DNA of 64,000 bases, from positions 1 through 64,000 of the forward strand of contig NZ_MUZU01000001.1 of the NCBI RefSeq assembly GCF_002000085.1. Reading direction: 5' to 3'. The translations under genes were made by a program, and so were the position numbers. How positions within the stretch are numbered: the stretch's first letter is position 1; every line of letters starts with the position of its first letter. The notes under the pieces are model-generated. The model was given only the letters and a program-made list of their open reading frames with translations. It ran no database searches and had not been told where the DNA came from. Shown piece by piece: positions 28,236 to 37,393 of this stretch. Source of the DNA: Pseudocolwellia agarivorans. GTDB taxonomy: Bacteria; Pseudomonadota; Gammaproteobacteria; Enterobacterales; Alteromonadaceae.

Positions 28236-28264
28236 TTGACGTTAACGTAAACTTCCGCTAATAT
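28236..28264 (+). promoter_or_regulatory. Putative LiuR operator within the liu promoter
   Basis: TTGACGTTAACGTAAA (28236-28251) is a near-perfect palindrome around ACGTTAACGT and matches the LiuR operator type described for gammaproteobacteria, as I recall it. It overlaps a possible promoter: -35 TTGACG (28236-28241), 17-bp spacer, -10 TAATAT (28259-28264). It sits between thiolase and liuR and may control both directions. Confidence 0.6.
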
Positions 28265-28342
28265 TTAAAAATGAATATAGCGCAAGTGTATCCGTCAATC
28301 ACTTTAACGATGCCAAACGGTATAAACACATAAAGGTTAAAA

Positions 28343-28738
28343 ATGAATTCAGCCAAAGTTAAAAAGTATTCAATTAGCGATTTATCTAAAGAGTTTGATA
28401 TTACTACACGGACTATACGGTTTTACGAAGATCAGGGCTTGTTATCTCCAACGCGCAAAGGTCAAACACGAATTTATAGTCATGGAGATAGAGTACGTTT
28501 AAAGCTAATTTTACGTGGTAAAAGACTAGGGTTCTCCCTTGCTGAAACAGGCCGAATATTTGAACTTTACGACCACGACAAAACAAGTGCTACCCAATTA
28601 AAAACAATGATGAGCATAATTTCAGAAAAAAAAGCACATCTAAAACAGCAACTTGACGACATAAAAATTGTACTAGACGAATTAGAAAACCTAGAAGAAA
28701 GTTGTGAAAAAACACTTTCAAATATAAGAGTCGGTTGA
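28343..28738 (+). CDS. liuR: MerR-family regulator of leucine/isovalerate degradation
   Basis: DNA-binding regulator of 131 residues. The N-terminal MerR helix-turn-helix is clear (YSISDLSKEFDITTRTIRFYEDQGLLSPTRKGQTRIYSHGDRVRLKLILRGKRLGFSLAET); the C-terminal part is a dimerising coiled-coil. No metal-binding Cys pair as in metal-sensing MerR proteins. It is the first gene before liuABCDE, the arrangement known for LiuR, and a fitting palindromic operator lies upstream. It probably responds to a pathway acyl-CoA or related intermediate. Confidence 0.88.
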   Translation: MNSAKVKKYSISDLSKEFDITTRTIRFYEDQGLLSPTRKGQTRIYSHGDRVRLKLILRGKRLGFSLAETGRIFELYDHDKTSATQLKTMMSIISEKKAHLKQQLDDIKIVLDELENLEESCEKTLSNIRVG

Positions 28739-28830
28739 TATTTAAGGATTCAAGTAATCTCGAAATTTCGACAGACCCTATTAACAATAATTAATTACGT
28801 ATAAGTAAATATACAAAAAAGGAACTGCAA

Positions 28831-30000
28831 ATGATTTCTTCTTTTACCTCTCTAAATTTTAACTTGGGTGAAACGGTAGATATGATCCGTGATCAAGTTA
28901 ATGCCTTCGCACGTGACGAAATAGCGCCACGTGCAGCACAAATTGATATCGACAACGAATTTCCAAACGACTTATGGCGTAAGTTTGGCGATATGGGTTT
29001 ATTAGGGATGACAGTTGAAGAACAATATGGCGGTTCTGGTTTAGGTTACATAGAGCATATTGTTGCGATGCAAGAAATCAGTAGAGCTTCAGCATCTGTA
29101 GGCTTAAGTTATGGCGCATGTTCAAACTTATGTATTAACCAATTAAGTAAAAATGCGAGCCATGAACAAAAATTAAAATACTTACCTAAATTATGTAGCG
29201 GTGAGCACATTGGTGCTTTAGCTATGTCTGAACCTAACGCAGGTTCTGATGTTGTAAGTATGAAACTTAGAGCCGATAAAAAAGGCGATAAGTATATTCT
29301 TAACGGTAACAAAATGTGGATCACCAATGGTCCAGACGCCAATGTATTTGTTATTTACGCTAAAACAGACACAAGCGCGGGCTCTAAAGGTATCACCGCA
29401 TTTATTGTAGAAAGAGATTTTCCAGGGTTTTCTCGTCATCAAAAATTAGACAAATTAGGTATGCGTGGTTCAAATACATGTGAGCTAGTCTTTGAAGATT
29501 GTGAAGTACCTGCTGAAAACATATTAGGCGAAGAAGGCAAAGGCGTTAGAGTATTAATGTCTGGCCTTGATTACGAACGTGTTGTGTTAAGCGGTGGCCC
29601 ATTAGGTATTATGGATGCGTGTATGGATTTAGTGGTCCCTTACATTCATGACCGCAAACAATTCGGTCAATCTATTGGTGAATTTCAACTGGTACAAGGC
29701 AAAGTAGCAGACATGTACACACAAATGAATGCTGCTAAATCTTATGCCTACACAGTTGCTCAAGCATGTGACCGTGGTGAAACCACTCGTAAAGATGCTG
29801 CCGCCGTTATCCTTTATTCAGCTGAACTAGCAACTAAAATGGCATTAGATGCTATTCAATTATTAGGCGGTAATGGTTACATCAACGAATTCCCTGCAGG
29901 GCGATTACTACGTGACGCTAAGCTTTACGAAATAGGCGCGGGTACTTCAGAAATTCGTAGAATGTTGATTGGCCGCGAATTATTCGCTGAATCAAAATAA
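28831..30000 (+). CDS. liuA: Isovaleryl-CoA dehydrogenase
   Basis: FAD enzyme of 389 residues oxidising isovaleryl-CoA to 3-methylcrotonyl-CoA in leucine catabolism. Acyl-CoA dehydrogenase signatures: [14 protein letters not shown] (FAD binding), [39 protein letters not shown], and [35 protein letters not shown]. The [17 protein letters not shown] region agrees with isovaleryl-CoA dehydrogenases, in which the catalytic Glu is in this central segment. A GGAA sequence precedes the ATG. Confidence 0.93.
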   Translation: MISSFTSLNFNLGETVDMIRDQVNAFARDEIAPRAAQIDIDNEFPNDLWRKFGDMGLLGMTVEEQYGGSGLGYIEHIVAMQEISRASASVGLSYGACSNLCINQLSKNASHEQKLKYLPKLCSGEHIGALAMSEPNAGSDVVSMKLRADKKGDKYILNGNKMWITNGPDANVFVIYAKTDTSAGSKGITAFIVERDFPGFSRHQKLDKLGMRGSNTCELVFEDCEVPAENILGEEGKGVRVLMSGLDYERVVLSGGPLGIMDACMDLVVPYIHDRKQFGQSIGEFQLVQGKVADMYTQMNAAKSYAYTVAQACDRGETTRKDAAAVILYSAELATKMALDAIQLLGGNGYINEFPAGRLLRDAKLYEIGAGTSEIRRMLIGRELFAESK

Positions 30001-30027
30001 TCCATTTCCTCCAAAAATTAATCACAA

Positions 30028-30057
30028 CCTCCTAAATATATTCCTATATTTAGGAGG
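30028..30057. repeat. 11-bp perfect palindromic hairpin between liuA and liuB
   Basis: CCTCCTAAATA (30028-30038) pairs perfectly with TATTTAGGAGG (30047-30057). The right arm contains a perfect Shine-Dalgarno core (AGGAGG) but no start codon follows it within 20 nt; liuB starts 48 nt later with its own AAGGTGG site. There is no U-tract, so a processing or stabilising hairpin within the operon is more likely than a terminator. Confidence 0.55.
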
Positions 30058-30105
30058 AATACAACGCTCAATCGGTGTAACAAAAAAGAATCAAGGTGGC
30101 TCTTC

Positions 30106-31713
30106 GTGACTAAAATAGTTTCAAAAATAAATACTCGTAGCCCAGACTTTCTCGAAAATTCAGCTCATATGCAAAAGCAAGTTGATGACTTAAAAGAGAA
30201 AATTGCTAACATTAAGTTAGGCGGTAGTGAAAGAAGTAGAGAAAAACATTTATCTCGCGGAAAATTACTGCCACGAGATCGTGTAAAAGCCCTACTCGAT
30301 CCAGGCTCACCTTTTCTAGAATTATCTCAATTAGCTGCGTATAAAATGTATGACGACGATATTCCTGCTGCTGGCATTATTACAGGTATAGGGCGTGTCG
30401 CTGGGCAAGAGTGTATTATTGTTGCTAACGATGCCACAGTAAAAGGTGGAACTTACTACCCTCTTACCGTTAAAAAACATTTAAGAGCGCAAACTATTGC
30501 ACAAGAAAATAACTTACCTTGTATTTATCTTGTTGATTCTGGTGGTGCTAACTTACCCAATCAAGACGATGTATTTCCAGATAAAGAACACTTTGGACGC
30601 ATTTTTTTCAATCAAGCTAATATGTCAGCACAAGCTATTCCACAAATTGCTGTGGTTATGGGGTCTTGTACTGCAGGTGGTGCTTATGTTCCAGCAATGG
30701 CAGACGAGTCTATTATTGTTAAAGAACAAGGGACAATTTTCTTAGCTGGCCCACCACTCGTAAAAGCTGCTACAGGGGAAGTTGTAAGTGCTGAAGACTT
30801 AGGTGGCGCAGACGTACATTGTAGAACATCAGGCGTTGCTGATCATTACGCTCAAAACGATAATCACGCGCTAGATATTGCTCGCAACGCTGTTGCTAAT
30901 TTAAATCGCGTTAAAGACATATCAATTAAAATAGAAGCTGTTCAAGCTCCAGCTTATAACACCGAAGAAATTTACGGCATTATTCCAAAAGATTCACGTC
31001 AACCTTTTGATATTAGAGAAATTATTGCACGTATTGTTGACTCAAGTAACTTTGACGAATTTAAAGCATTATACGGCACAACACTGGTTTGTGGTTTTGC
31101 CCGTATTTATGGTTACCCTGTAGGTATTGTTGCTAACAATGGCATTTTATTTGGTGAATCAGCCCAAAAAGGCGCTCACTTTATTCAACTGTGTTCGCAA
31201 AGAAAAATTCCTTTAGTATTTTTACAAAACATCACCGGCTTTATGGTAGGTAAACAATACGAAGCGGGTGGCATTGCTAAGCATGGCGCTAAAATGGTAA
31301 CGGCTGTTGCTACCGCTCAAGTACCTAAATTTACTGTATTAATTGGCGGAAGCTTTGGTGCAGGTAACTACGGTATGTGTGGTCGAGCCTACGATCCACG
31401 CTTCTTATTTATGTGGCCAAATGCACGTATTTCAGTAATGGGCGGAGAACAAGCTGCCGGTGTTTTAGCACAAGTGAAGCGTGATCAAAAAGAATTAAAA
31501 GGTGAAGAGTGGAGCGCTGAAGCCGAAGCTGAATTCAAAAAACCTATTGTAGAAAATTACGAGCATCAAGGTCATCCTTATTACGCATCAGCTCGATTAT
31601 GGGACGACGGCGTTATTGATCCTGCACAAACTCGCGATACCTTAGGCTTAGCTATTTCAGCCTCATTAAACAAACCGATTGAAGACACCAAATTTGGCAT
31701 TTTCAGAATGTAA
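30106..31713 (+). CDS. liuB: Methylcrotonyl-CoA carboxylase, beta (carboxyltransferase) subunit
   Basis: Carboxyltransferase of 535 residues moving CO2 from carboxybiotin on the alpha subunit to 3-methylcrotonyl-CoA. The crotonase-like halves are clear; [39 protein letters not shown] and [29 protein letters not shown] are hallmark MCC-beta segments. The start is the GTG at 30106, preceded by AAGGTGG; no upstream ATG is in a better place. Second gene of the liu operon. Confidence 0.95.
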   Translation: MTKIVSKINTRSPDFLENSAHMQKQVDDLKEKIANIKLGGSERSREKHLSRGKLLPRDRVKALLDPGSPFLELSQLAAYKMYDDDIPAAGIITGIGRVAGQECIIVANDATVKGGTYYPLTVKKHLRAQTIAQENNLPCIYLVDSGGANLPNQDDVFPDKEHFGRIFFNQANMSAQAIPQIAVVMGSCTAGGAYVPAMADESIIVKEQGTIFLAGPPLVKAATGEVVSAEDLGGADVHCRTSGVADHYAQNDNHALDIARNAVANLNRVKDISIKIEAVQAPAYNTEEIYGIIPKDSRQPFDIREIIARIVDSSNFDEFKALYGTTLVCGFARIYGYPVGIVANNGILFGESAQKGAHFIQLCSQRKIPLVFLQNITGFMVGKQYEAGGIAKHGAKMVTAVATAQVPKFTVLIGGSFGAGNYGMCGRAYDPRFLFMWPNARISVMGGEQAAGVLAQVKRDQKELKGEEWSAEAEAEFKKPIVENYEHQGHPYYASARLWDDGVIDPAQTRDTLGLAISASLNKPIEDTKFGIFRM

Positions 31714-31724
31714 TTGAGGTTGTT

Positions 31725-32582
31725 ATGACAAGCATTTTAAATACAAAAACAAACGAAACAGCTACAGACGATAACTCATCTTTGGTTTTGTTTACGGTAA
31801 GTACTAACGGCGTAGCAACAGTAACGTTAAACAGTCCTCAAAATCATAATGCTTTTGACGATACTATTATTGCAACCCTTACTGATATTTTTTTAGAAAT
31901 AACAGAACGTGAAGACATTAGAATAATGATCTTAACGTCAACAGGTAAAAGCTTTTCAGCTGGCGCAAACCTAGGTTGGATGAAACGTATGGTGAGTTAT
32001 TCATACGATGAAAACTTTAAAGATGCGCAAGACTTAGCCCTTATGCTTAAAGCATTAAACTTTATGCCACAAACAACCATAGCTAAAATTCAAGGCGCTG
32101 CATTTGGCGGCGCTGTGGGCTTAGCTAGTTGTTGTGATATTGCATTTGCCAGCAACAAAGCCAGCTTTTGCTTAAGTGAAGTTAAATTAGGTTTAATTCC
32201 TGCCACTATTAGCCCTTATGTCGTTAATGCTATAGGTGAAAGAGCAAGCAGAAGATACTTTCAAACTGCCGAGCGATTTTCAGCCGATAAAGCCCTACTT
32301 TTAGGGTTAGTCAGTGAAGTATTTGAGCCTGAATTACTTGACGATGCAGTGGCAAGTTTAACAAATTCGATTTTAAGTAATGGCCCGGAGGCCGTTCAAC
32401 AAGCAAAACAACTCGCGTTTGATGTAAACAACAAAACAGTAGATGAAGACCTGATCAATATGACCAGCGAATGCATTGCTAATATAAGAGTATCAACCGA
32501 AGGCCAAGAAGGCTTAAATGCTTTCTTTGAAAAAAGAACACCTCTTTGGATAAATGAACCACTTAGTAAGGAACAAAAATAA
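31725..32582 (+). CDS. liuC: 3-methylglutaconyl-CoA hydratase
   Basis: Crotonase-family enzyme of 285 residues hydrating 3-methylglutaconyl-CoA to HMG-CoA. FSAGANLGWMKRM (oxyanion hole and the LGWM signature of this subgroup), IQGAAFGGAVGLASCCDIAFAS and SEVKLGLIPATISPYVV place it in the methylglutaconyl/gamma-carboxygeranoyl-CoA hydratase group. About 20 extra residues precede the domain. It begins 11 bp after liuB with GAGG before the ATG. Confidence 0.9.
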   Translation: MTSILNTKTNETATDDNSSLVLFTVSTNGVATVTLNSPQNHNAFDDTIIATLTDIFLEITEREDIRIMILTSTGKSFSAGANLGWMKRMVSYSYDENFKDAQDLALMLKALNFMPQTTIAKIQGAAFGGAVGLASCCDIAFASNKASFCLSEVKLGLIPATISPYVVNAIGERASRRYFQTAERFSADKALLLGLVSEVFEPELLDDAVASLTNSILSNGPEAVQQAKQLAFDVNNKTVDEDLINMTSECIANIRVSTEGQEGLNAFFEKRTPLWINEPLSKEQK

Positions 32583-32583
32583 C

Positions 32584-34665
32584 ATGACCACTCAACTAAC
32601 CCAAAACAACCAGAGTAAAATGTTTACTAAAATTCTCATTGCTAATCGTGGGGAAATAGCCTGTCGTATTATTAAAACAGCTAAAAAAATGGGCATTTTA
32701 ACCGTTGCAGTATATTCAGATGCCGATGAAAACGCGCTTCATGTAAAAATGGCTGACGAAGCGGTTTACATAGGTAAGTCCCCTTCAAGAGAAAGTTACC
32801 TGTTAAGTGAAAAAGTAATCGAAGCGGCAGTAAAAACGGGTGCTCAAGCTATTCATCCCGGTTATGGTTTTTTATCAGAAAACTCTGATTTTTGTCGCTT
32901 ATGCGATCAAAACAACATTACCTTTATTGGCCCGCCAATTGGCGCAATTGAAGCTATGGGTTCAAAGTCTGCGGCTAAAAACATTATGCAAGCAGCGAAC
33001 GTTCCTTTAGTACCGGGTTACCACGGAGACGATCAGTCAGAAGCCGTTATAAAAGGCGCTGCTGATAAAATGGGTTATCCTGTGCTATTAAAAGCAACCG
33101 CTGGTGGTGGTGGTAAAGGTATGCGCCAAATATGGAGTGCAGAAAAATTTACTGAAGGTTTTGAAGCAGTAAAACGTGAAGCATTATCATCCTTTGGTGA
33201 CGATACCATGTTAGTTGAAAAATACTTAACACAACCTCGTCATGTAGAAATTCAAGTGTTTTGTGACAATTACGGCAACGCTGTGTATTTGTTCGAGCGC
33301 GATTGTTCAGTACAAAGACGTCATCAAAAAGTCGTAGAAGAAGCTCCAGCCTTTGCAATGACTGAAGAGCTACGTGAGCAAATGGGTCAAGCGGCAATAA
33401 AATCTGCTCAAGCCATTGGTTATCAAGGTGCGGGTACCGTTGAGTTTTTACTCGATTTTGATGGTTCATTTTACTTTATGGAAATGAACACACGCCTACA
33501 AGTTGAACATCCTGTTACTGAGTTTATAACTAAACAAGATTTAGTTGAATGGCAATTACGTGTTGCTGCAGGTGAAACACTGCCTAAAACGCAAGATCAA
33601 TTAAGTATTCATGGCCATGCTTTTGAAGCACGTATTTATGCTGAAGATGCAGACAATGACTTTCTACCTGATACAGGCACCCTCAACTTTATGCAAACAC
33701 CTGAAGAATCAGAGTTTGTTCGCATAGATACTGGCGTATGCCAAGGTGATGAAGTTAGCGTATTTTATGATCCAATGATCGCTAAATTAATTGTTTGGGG
33801 CGAAAACAGAGAAAAAGCCTTACAACGTTTAACCAAAGCATTAGCTGAATATCATGTGGGCGGCGTTAAAACTAACTTAGAGTTTTTAAGTAAATTAGTC
33901 ACCAGCAAAGCTTTTATTGATGAAGATATTGATACAGGTTTTATAGACAAGCATCACGATGCAATATTTAATCGTAAAACTAACGAGTCGTTATCTAATC
34001 AAGCGTCTATAGATATAGCAAAATCAGCCTTATTGGTTTTACTCTTACAAAATCAATCAAAAGTAAGCCCTACTGATCCAACATCGCCTTGGAACAATAC
34101 CAATGCCTGGCAACTTAATGATAAGTGTACGCATAAATTAACCCTTGAACACAACGCGACTGAATACAATATTGAAATTGAAGAAGTTGCTGTTGCTAAC
34201 AACAGGCCTTCAAATAAAGGTAATTACCTTATTTCAGTTAATAACACCGTATTTTCATGCTACGGCGTAGTAGATAAAAACCAATTAACAACAACCATTG
34301 ATGGCATAAAGTCATCAGTATCAGCAACATTAGAAAATAACACCATCACCTTATATACCCATCAAGGTGCGGTTGTTATTAATAATATTCAAGCTGATTT
34401 AGGTGACCATGGCAATGATGACAATCACGGTGGTTTACTCGCACCAATGAACGGTACTATGGTCAGTATTTTAGTAAAATCAGGCGACACGGTAACTAAA
34501 AATCAACCACTTGTGATCATGGAAGCAATGAAAATGGAACATACTATCAGAGCCCCAGCAGACGGCATTATAGATAATATATTCTACGCTGAAGGCGATA
34601 TGGTTGACGGTGGTGCTGAATTGCTAGAATTTTCAGTCACCGAAAAAAATGAAGGTGAAAGCTAA
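32584..34665 (+). CDS. liuD: Methylcrotonyl-CoA carboxylase, alpha (biotin) subunit
   Basis: Biotin carboxylase plus biotin carrier in one chain, 693 residues from the ATG at 32584, which follows the liuC stop directly and has AAGGA upstream; a frame to 32554 would overlap liuC without need, and an ATG at 32623 lies just before the domain. N-terminal carboxylase: [18 protein letters not shown]-grasp [25 protein letters not shown]-terminal biotinyl domain: [12 protein letters not shown], with the biotinylated Lys about 44 residues from the end. Confidence 0.94.
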   Translation: MTTQLTQNNQSKMFTKILIANRGEIACRIIKTAKKMGILTVAVYSDADENALHVKMADEAVYIGKSPSRESYLLSEKVIEAAVKTGAQAIHPGYGFLSENSDFCRLCDQNNITFIGPPIGAIEAMGSKSAAKNIMQAANVPLVPGYHGDDQSEAVIKGAADKMGYPVLLKATAGGGGKGMRQIWSAEKFTEGFEAVKREALSSFGDDTMLVEKYLTQPRHVEIQVFCDNYGNAVYLFERDCSVQRRHQKVVEEAPAFAMTEELREQMGQAAIKSAQAIGYQGAGTVEFLLDFDGSFYFMEMNTRLQVEHPVTEFITKQDLVEWQLRVAAGETLPKTQDQLSIHGHAFEARIYAEDADNDFLPDTGTLNFMQTPEESEFVRIDTGVCQGDEVSVFYDPMIAKLIVWGENREKALQRLTKALAEYHVGGVKTNLEFLSKLVTSKAFIDEDIDTGFIDKHHDAIFNRKTNESLSNQASIDIAKSALLVLLLQNQSKVSPTDPTSPWNNTNAWQLNDKCTHKLTLEHNATEYNIEIEEVAVANNRPSNKGNYLISVNNTVFSCYGVVDKNQLTTTIDGIKSSVSATLENNTITLYTHQGAVVINNIQADLGDHGNDDNHGGLLAPMNGTMVSILVKSGDTVTKNQPLVIMEAMKMEHTIRAPADGIIDNIFYAEGDMVDGGAELLEFSVTEKNEGES

Positions 34666-35576
34666 TGAGCTACGTAGCAGAAAACTTCCCTAAAACAGCA
34701 ACTATTGTGGAAGTTGGCCCAAGAGACGGCCTTCAAAACGAAAAACAATTAATTTCAGCAGAAGATAAAATAATCTTAATTGATATGCTTGCTGATGCTG
34801 GAGTAACCAGTATTGAAAGTGGCAGTTTTGTATCACCTAAGTGGGTGCCACAAATGGCTACATCTACCGATGTATTTAACGGCATTAATAAAAAAAATGG
34901 CGTAAAGTACATGGCGCTTACCCCTAATATTAAAGGCTTTGAAGCAGCCATTAATGCTAATGTAGACGAAGTCGCAATTTTTGGTGCAGCTTCAGAAGCA
35001 TTTAGCCAAAAAAATATCAATTGCTCAATTGAAGAAAGTTTACAGCGATTTATCCCTTTAATTGAAGCCGCAAAAAAAGCAAATATTAAAGTGAGAGGCT
35101 ATGTGTCTTGTGTGGTTGGTTGTCCATACGATGGTTATATTGAGCCGGAAAAGGTTGCTGAAGTTGCAGAAAAGCTTTATCAAATGGGCTGCTATGAAAT
35201 TTCATTAGGCGATACCATAGGTGTTGGCACACCAGCCAGTGTTCAAAAAATGTTAAATGCTGTAAAAACACGTATTCCAGTAGAAAAACTTGCCGTGCAT
35301 TTTCACGATACATACGGACAAGCCCTCGCTAATATTTATACCGCCCTACAAAACGGGATATCGGTTATCGATAGCTCAATAGCCGGCTTAGGCGGCTGTC
35401 CTTACGCAAAAGGTGCTTCGGGTAATGTAGCTACGGAAGATGTTCTCTATTTACTAAATGGTTTAAACATTACAACTAACATTGATATGGATAAATTATT
35501 AAAAGCTGGTTGGTTTATAAGTGAAAAACTAGGCAAAGCTTCTAATTCTAAAGTATCTACAGCGTTAAAAGCATAA
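34665..35576 (+). CDS. liuE: Hydroxymethylglutaryl-CoA lyase
   Basis: TIM-barrel lyase of 303 residues splitting HMG-CoA into acetyl-CoA and acetoacetate, the final step of leucine breakdown. [12 protein letters not shown] (metal and catalytic Arg/Asp), [36 protein letters not shown] (metal-binding His pair) and [20 protein letters not shown] (catalytic Cys loop) are all present. Its ATG overlaps the liuD stop codon by one base. A hairpin downstream probably ends the operon. Confidence 0.95.
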   Translation: MSYVAENFPKTATIVEVGPRDGLQNEKQLISAEDKIILIDMLADAGVTSIESGSFVSPKWVPQMATSTDVFNGINKKNGVKYMALTPNIKGFEAAINANVDEVAIFGAASEAFSQKNINCSIEESLQRFIPLIEAAKKANIKVRGYVSCVVGCPYDGYIEPEKVAEVAEKLYQMGCYEISLGDTIGVGTPASVQKMLNAVKTRIPVEKLAVHFHDTYGQALANIYTALQNGISVIDSSIAGLGGCPYAKGASGNVATEDVLYLLNGLNITTNIDMDKLLKAGWFISEKLGKASNSKVSTALKA

Positions 35577-35644
35577 AAAAAATATAACATAACATTAACA
35601 AACATAAAAAATAATTACATTTAAAATTTGTTATTAAAAAACAA

Positions 35645-35686
35645 CCCCCTAACGAGTAAAAAAACAACTCATTAGGGGGGCTTCTT
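35645..35686 (+). terminator. Terminator of the liu operon
   Basis: CCCCCTAACGAGT pairs with ACTCATTAGGGGG (12 of 13 positions) around a 9-nt A-rich loop, followed by GCTTCTTT. It is about 70 nt after liuE. Confidence 0.7.
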
Positions 35687-35761
35687 TACAAAACCTTAAC
35701 TTACCTGCAACTTAATACCATGATATATATAGCTTTTTTATTTACTAAAAGCTTACCAACC

Positions 35762-35790
35762 TTGCTTTTCTGGTGTTTATTTAATATACT
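35762..35790 (+). promoter_or_regulatory. Sigma-70 promoter of riboswitch unit 1
   Basis: -35 TTGCTT (35762-35767), 17-bp spacer, -10 TATACT (35785-35790). Initiation would be about 7-8 bp later, just before the riboswitch aptamer at about 35801. Unit 2 has the same -35 hexamer, the same spacer and the same 14-bp distance to the aptamer. Confidence 0.7.
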
Positions 35791-35800
35791 GAAGAAGACA

Positions 35801-35920
35801 GAGAAAAGGCAAGACACATGAAAATGTGTTACGCAAAACCACCGGTCTAAGGATTATATTATTATAAGTCTATGACAGCGGAGTTACCGAACGATAAGGT
35901 ACATCCCGTGGTTTTTTCTT
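35801..35920 (+). promoter_or_regulatory. c-di-GMP-I (GEMM-I) riboswitch, copy 1
   Basis: The sequence follows the GEMM-I consensus: AAAAGGCAAGAC, then hairpin ACACAT-GAAA-ATGTGT with a GNRA tetraloop (35814-35829), then ACGCAAAACCACCGGTCTAAGG, a variable AT-rich arm, and CTATGACAGCGGAGTTACCG (about 35870-35889). The expression platform may be a switch in which AAAACCAC (35835-35842, aptamer core) pairs with GTGGTTTT (35908-35915) directly before TTCTTTT, so that ligand binding would relieve termination. That ON direction is inferred. It precedes a small secreted protein gene by about 30 nt. Confidence 0.92.
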
Positions 35921-35952
35921 TTACTAACTCAATTAATTCAGAGGTTAATAAA

Positions 35953-36312
35953 ATGAAAAAATTATTACTAGTTTCTACTATTACAGCTTTAACATTAACG
36001 ACTATTGTAACAACTCCGAAAGCAGAAGCGGCCAACATAGCCCAAAGCATATGTGAATATGTAGCTGCTGACGATAAGAAACGTATGCGTTCTTTTTTAA
36101 AGACGAATAAACTTAAAATTCGTAGTATTTTTGATGGTATTCAATGTAATGGTAAAAACCTGTTGGTGTTTGCAGCAGATAAGGGGTCAGTTAAAACAGG
36201 CTCTTTGATGATTTCTAAATTACCAAAGAAAGTTGTTTCAGCTAACTTAGATTTATTGCAATCCGGATCACAACCATTATTAGAGGCAGCTAACAAACGC
36301 GTTAGTAGCTAA
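35953..36312 (+). CDS. Small secreted protein under c-di-GMP riboswitch control (DUF3718-like), copy 1
   Basis: A 119-residue precursor; start at the ATG 35953, preceded by GAGG, because the longer open frame upstream runs through the riboswitch. Signal peptide MKKLLLVSTITALTLTTIVTTPKAEA, probable cleavage after AEA. The mature ~94 residues have two Cys (ICEYVAADDKK and IQCNGKNLLVFAADKG), likely disulfide-linked, and are basic. The pattern resembles DUF3718 proteins, a family of unknown function (recalled, not searched). The copy at 36912 differs in about 8 residues. A role in surface attachment or matrix is plausible from its riboswitch, but unproven. Confidence 0.85.
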   Translation: MKKLLLVSTITALTLTTIVTTPKAEAANIAQSICEYVAADDKKRMRSFLKTNKLKIRSIFDGIQCNGKNLLVFAADKGSVKTGSLMISKLPKKVVSANLDLLQSGSQPLLEAANKRVSS

Positions 36313-36720
36313 ATTTATCTTTAGTAGGCGTTAAGTGTTTTACAATATGTTTTACTAGAAATAACTCTATGTCATTATAAAACCAGCCTATGCTGGTTTT
36401 TTTATACTAGTCTAAAAAGTACTTATCTCTATTATATTTTTTTGTAAAGACTTAATAGTCAAGTATAAAAAAGAATTTTCACTCGCTAATTATGAAAATA
36501 ACTAGGTAATACTCTTTTTAACCAGTTAAATACTTTATAAATTAGAATAAACTAATCTTTACCTTTAATGTCTAGACTAAACAAAAACAATAAATATCAA
36601 AAACTTAAAAAAAACCCCATTTAAAAAAGCAATATAGTACAAGTAGTTTTATCGCCAATCAAAATTATCGCTTAAGAAGCTAATATATTTAGCATTAATT
36701 TTTTTGTAATAAAAATTATC
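36313..36720. other. Spacer between the duplicated riboswitch units
   Basis: About 400 bp of AT-rich DNA. Apart from the terminator of unit 1 at 36381-36404 it contains no gene or recognisable site. It is not duplicated, while everything from the promoter to the terminator in the flanking units is. Confidence 0.55.
36381..36404 (+). terminator. Terminator of riboswitch unit 1
   Basis: AACCAGC pairs with GCTGGTT around a short loop (CTAT), followed by a T-tract (TTTTTTTA). It is 69 nt after the stop codon. Confidence 0.85.
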
Positions 36721-36749
36721 TTGCTTTAGACTTTCAGATTGTTGATAAT
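36721..36749 (+). promoter_or_regulatory. Sigma-70 promoter of riboswitch unit 2
   Basis: -35 TTGCTT (36721-36726), 17-bp spacer, -10 GATAAT (36744-36749). The spacer sequence differs from unit 1 while hexamer positions are kept, so the promoter appears under selection rather than merely copied. Confidence 0.65.
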
Positions 36750-36759
36750 ATGCTCGACA

Positions 36760-36879
36760 AAGAAAAGGCAAGACACGCGAAAACGTGTTACGCAAAACCA
36801 CCGGTCTAAGGGTTTACATTGGGTAAATCTATGACAGCGGAGTTACCGAACTATTAGGTACATCCCGTGGTTTTTTCTT
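36760..36879 (+). promoter_or_regulatory. c-di-GMP-I (GEMM-I) riboswitch, copy 2
   Basis: Same architecture as copy 1 at an exact offset of 959 bp. The GNRA hairpin is ACACGC-GAAA-ACGTGT (36773-36788): the fifth base pair changed from A-U to G-C compared with copy 1, a compensatory change. The variable arm has also changed (GTTTAC pairs with GTAAAT) while conserved core bases ACGCAAAACCACCGGTCTAAGG and CTATGACAGCGGAGTTACCG are identical. AAAACCAC (36794-36801) and GTGGTTTT (36867-36874) can again form the alternative helix before a U-tract. Confidence 0.92.
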
Positions 36880-36911
36880 TTACTAACTCAATTAATTACA
36901 AGGTTATTAAA

Positions 36912-37271
36912 ATGAAAAAATTATTACTAGTTTCTACTATTACTGCTTTAACATTAACGTCTGTTGTAACAACTCCGAAAGCACAAGCTGCTAACATCGC
37001 CCAAAGCGTATGTGAGTATGTAGCTGCTGATGACAAGAAACGCATGCGTTCTTTTTTAAAGACGAATAAACTTAAAATTCGTAGTATTTTTGATGGTATT
37101 CAATGTAATGGTAAAAACCTGTTGGTGTTTGCAGCAGATAAAGGCTCAGTTAAAACAGGCTCTTTGATGATTTCAAAATTACCAAAGAAAGTTGTTTCTG
37201 AAAACCTATCTCTAATGCAATCCGGATCGCAACCATTATTAGAAGCAGCTAACGAACGCGTTAGTAGCTAA
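36912..37271 (+). CDS. Small secreted protein under c-di-GMP riboswitch control (DUF3718-like), copy 2
   Basis: A 119-residue paralogue of the preceding unit, no indels. Start at ATG 36912, preceded by AAGG. Signal peptide ends at AQA. Substitutions relative to copy 1 lie in the signal peptide, residue ~33, and the C-terminal quarter (for example AN-LDLL to EN-LSLM, and NKRVSS to NERVSS); the central Cys-containing region is invariant. Conserved protein with changed silent sites suggests purifying selection on both copies. It probably serves the same extracellular or periplasmic role. Confidence 0.85.
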   Translation: MKKLLLVSTITALTLTSVVTTPKAQAANIAQSVCEYVAADDKKRMRSFLKTNKLKIRSIFDGIQCNGKNLLVFAADKGSVKTGSLMISKLPKKVVSENLSLMQSGSQPLLEAANERVSS

Positions 37272-37337
37272 CTTTATTTTTAGTAGGCGTTATTGTTTTA
37301 CAATATGTTTTACTAGAGATAATTCTATGTCATTAAA

Positions 37338-37362
37338 AAACCAGCTTCGGCTGGTTTTTTTT
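37338..37362. terminator. Bidirectional terminator between riboswitch unit 2 and the pilin gene
   Basis: AAACCAGC pairs with GCTGGTTT around TTCG, with T-tract downstream on the plus strand and A-tract upstream, so it serves unit 2 and the convergent pilin gene. Confidence 0.85.
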
Positions 37363-37393
37363 CGTATTAATGTATTAATTGAATGCTATTCAA

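Noticed and set aside
28759-28776. CAGACCCTA-like sequence and TCGAAATTTCGA palindrome between liuR and liuA
   Set aside because: Looks like one end of the 2946-3257 element, but only about 10 bp match and no second end follows.
35872-35952. N-terminal extension of the first riboswitch-controlled protein
   Set aside because: The open frame runs back through the riboswitch; the true start at 35953 has GAGG and a clean signal peptide.
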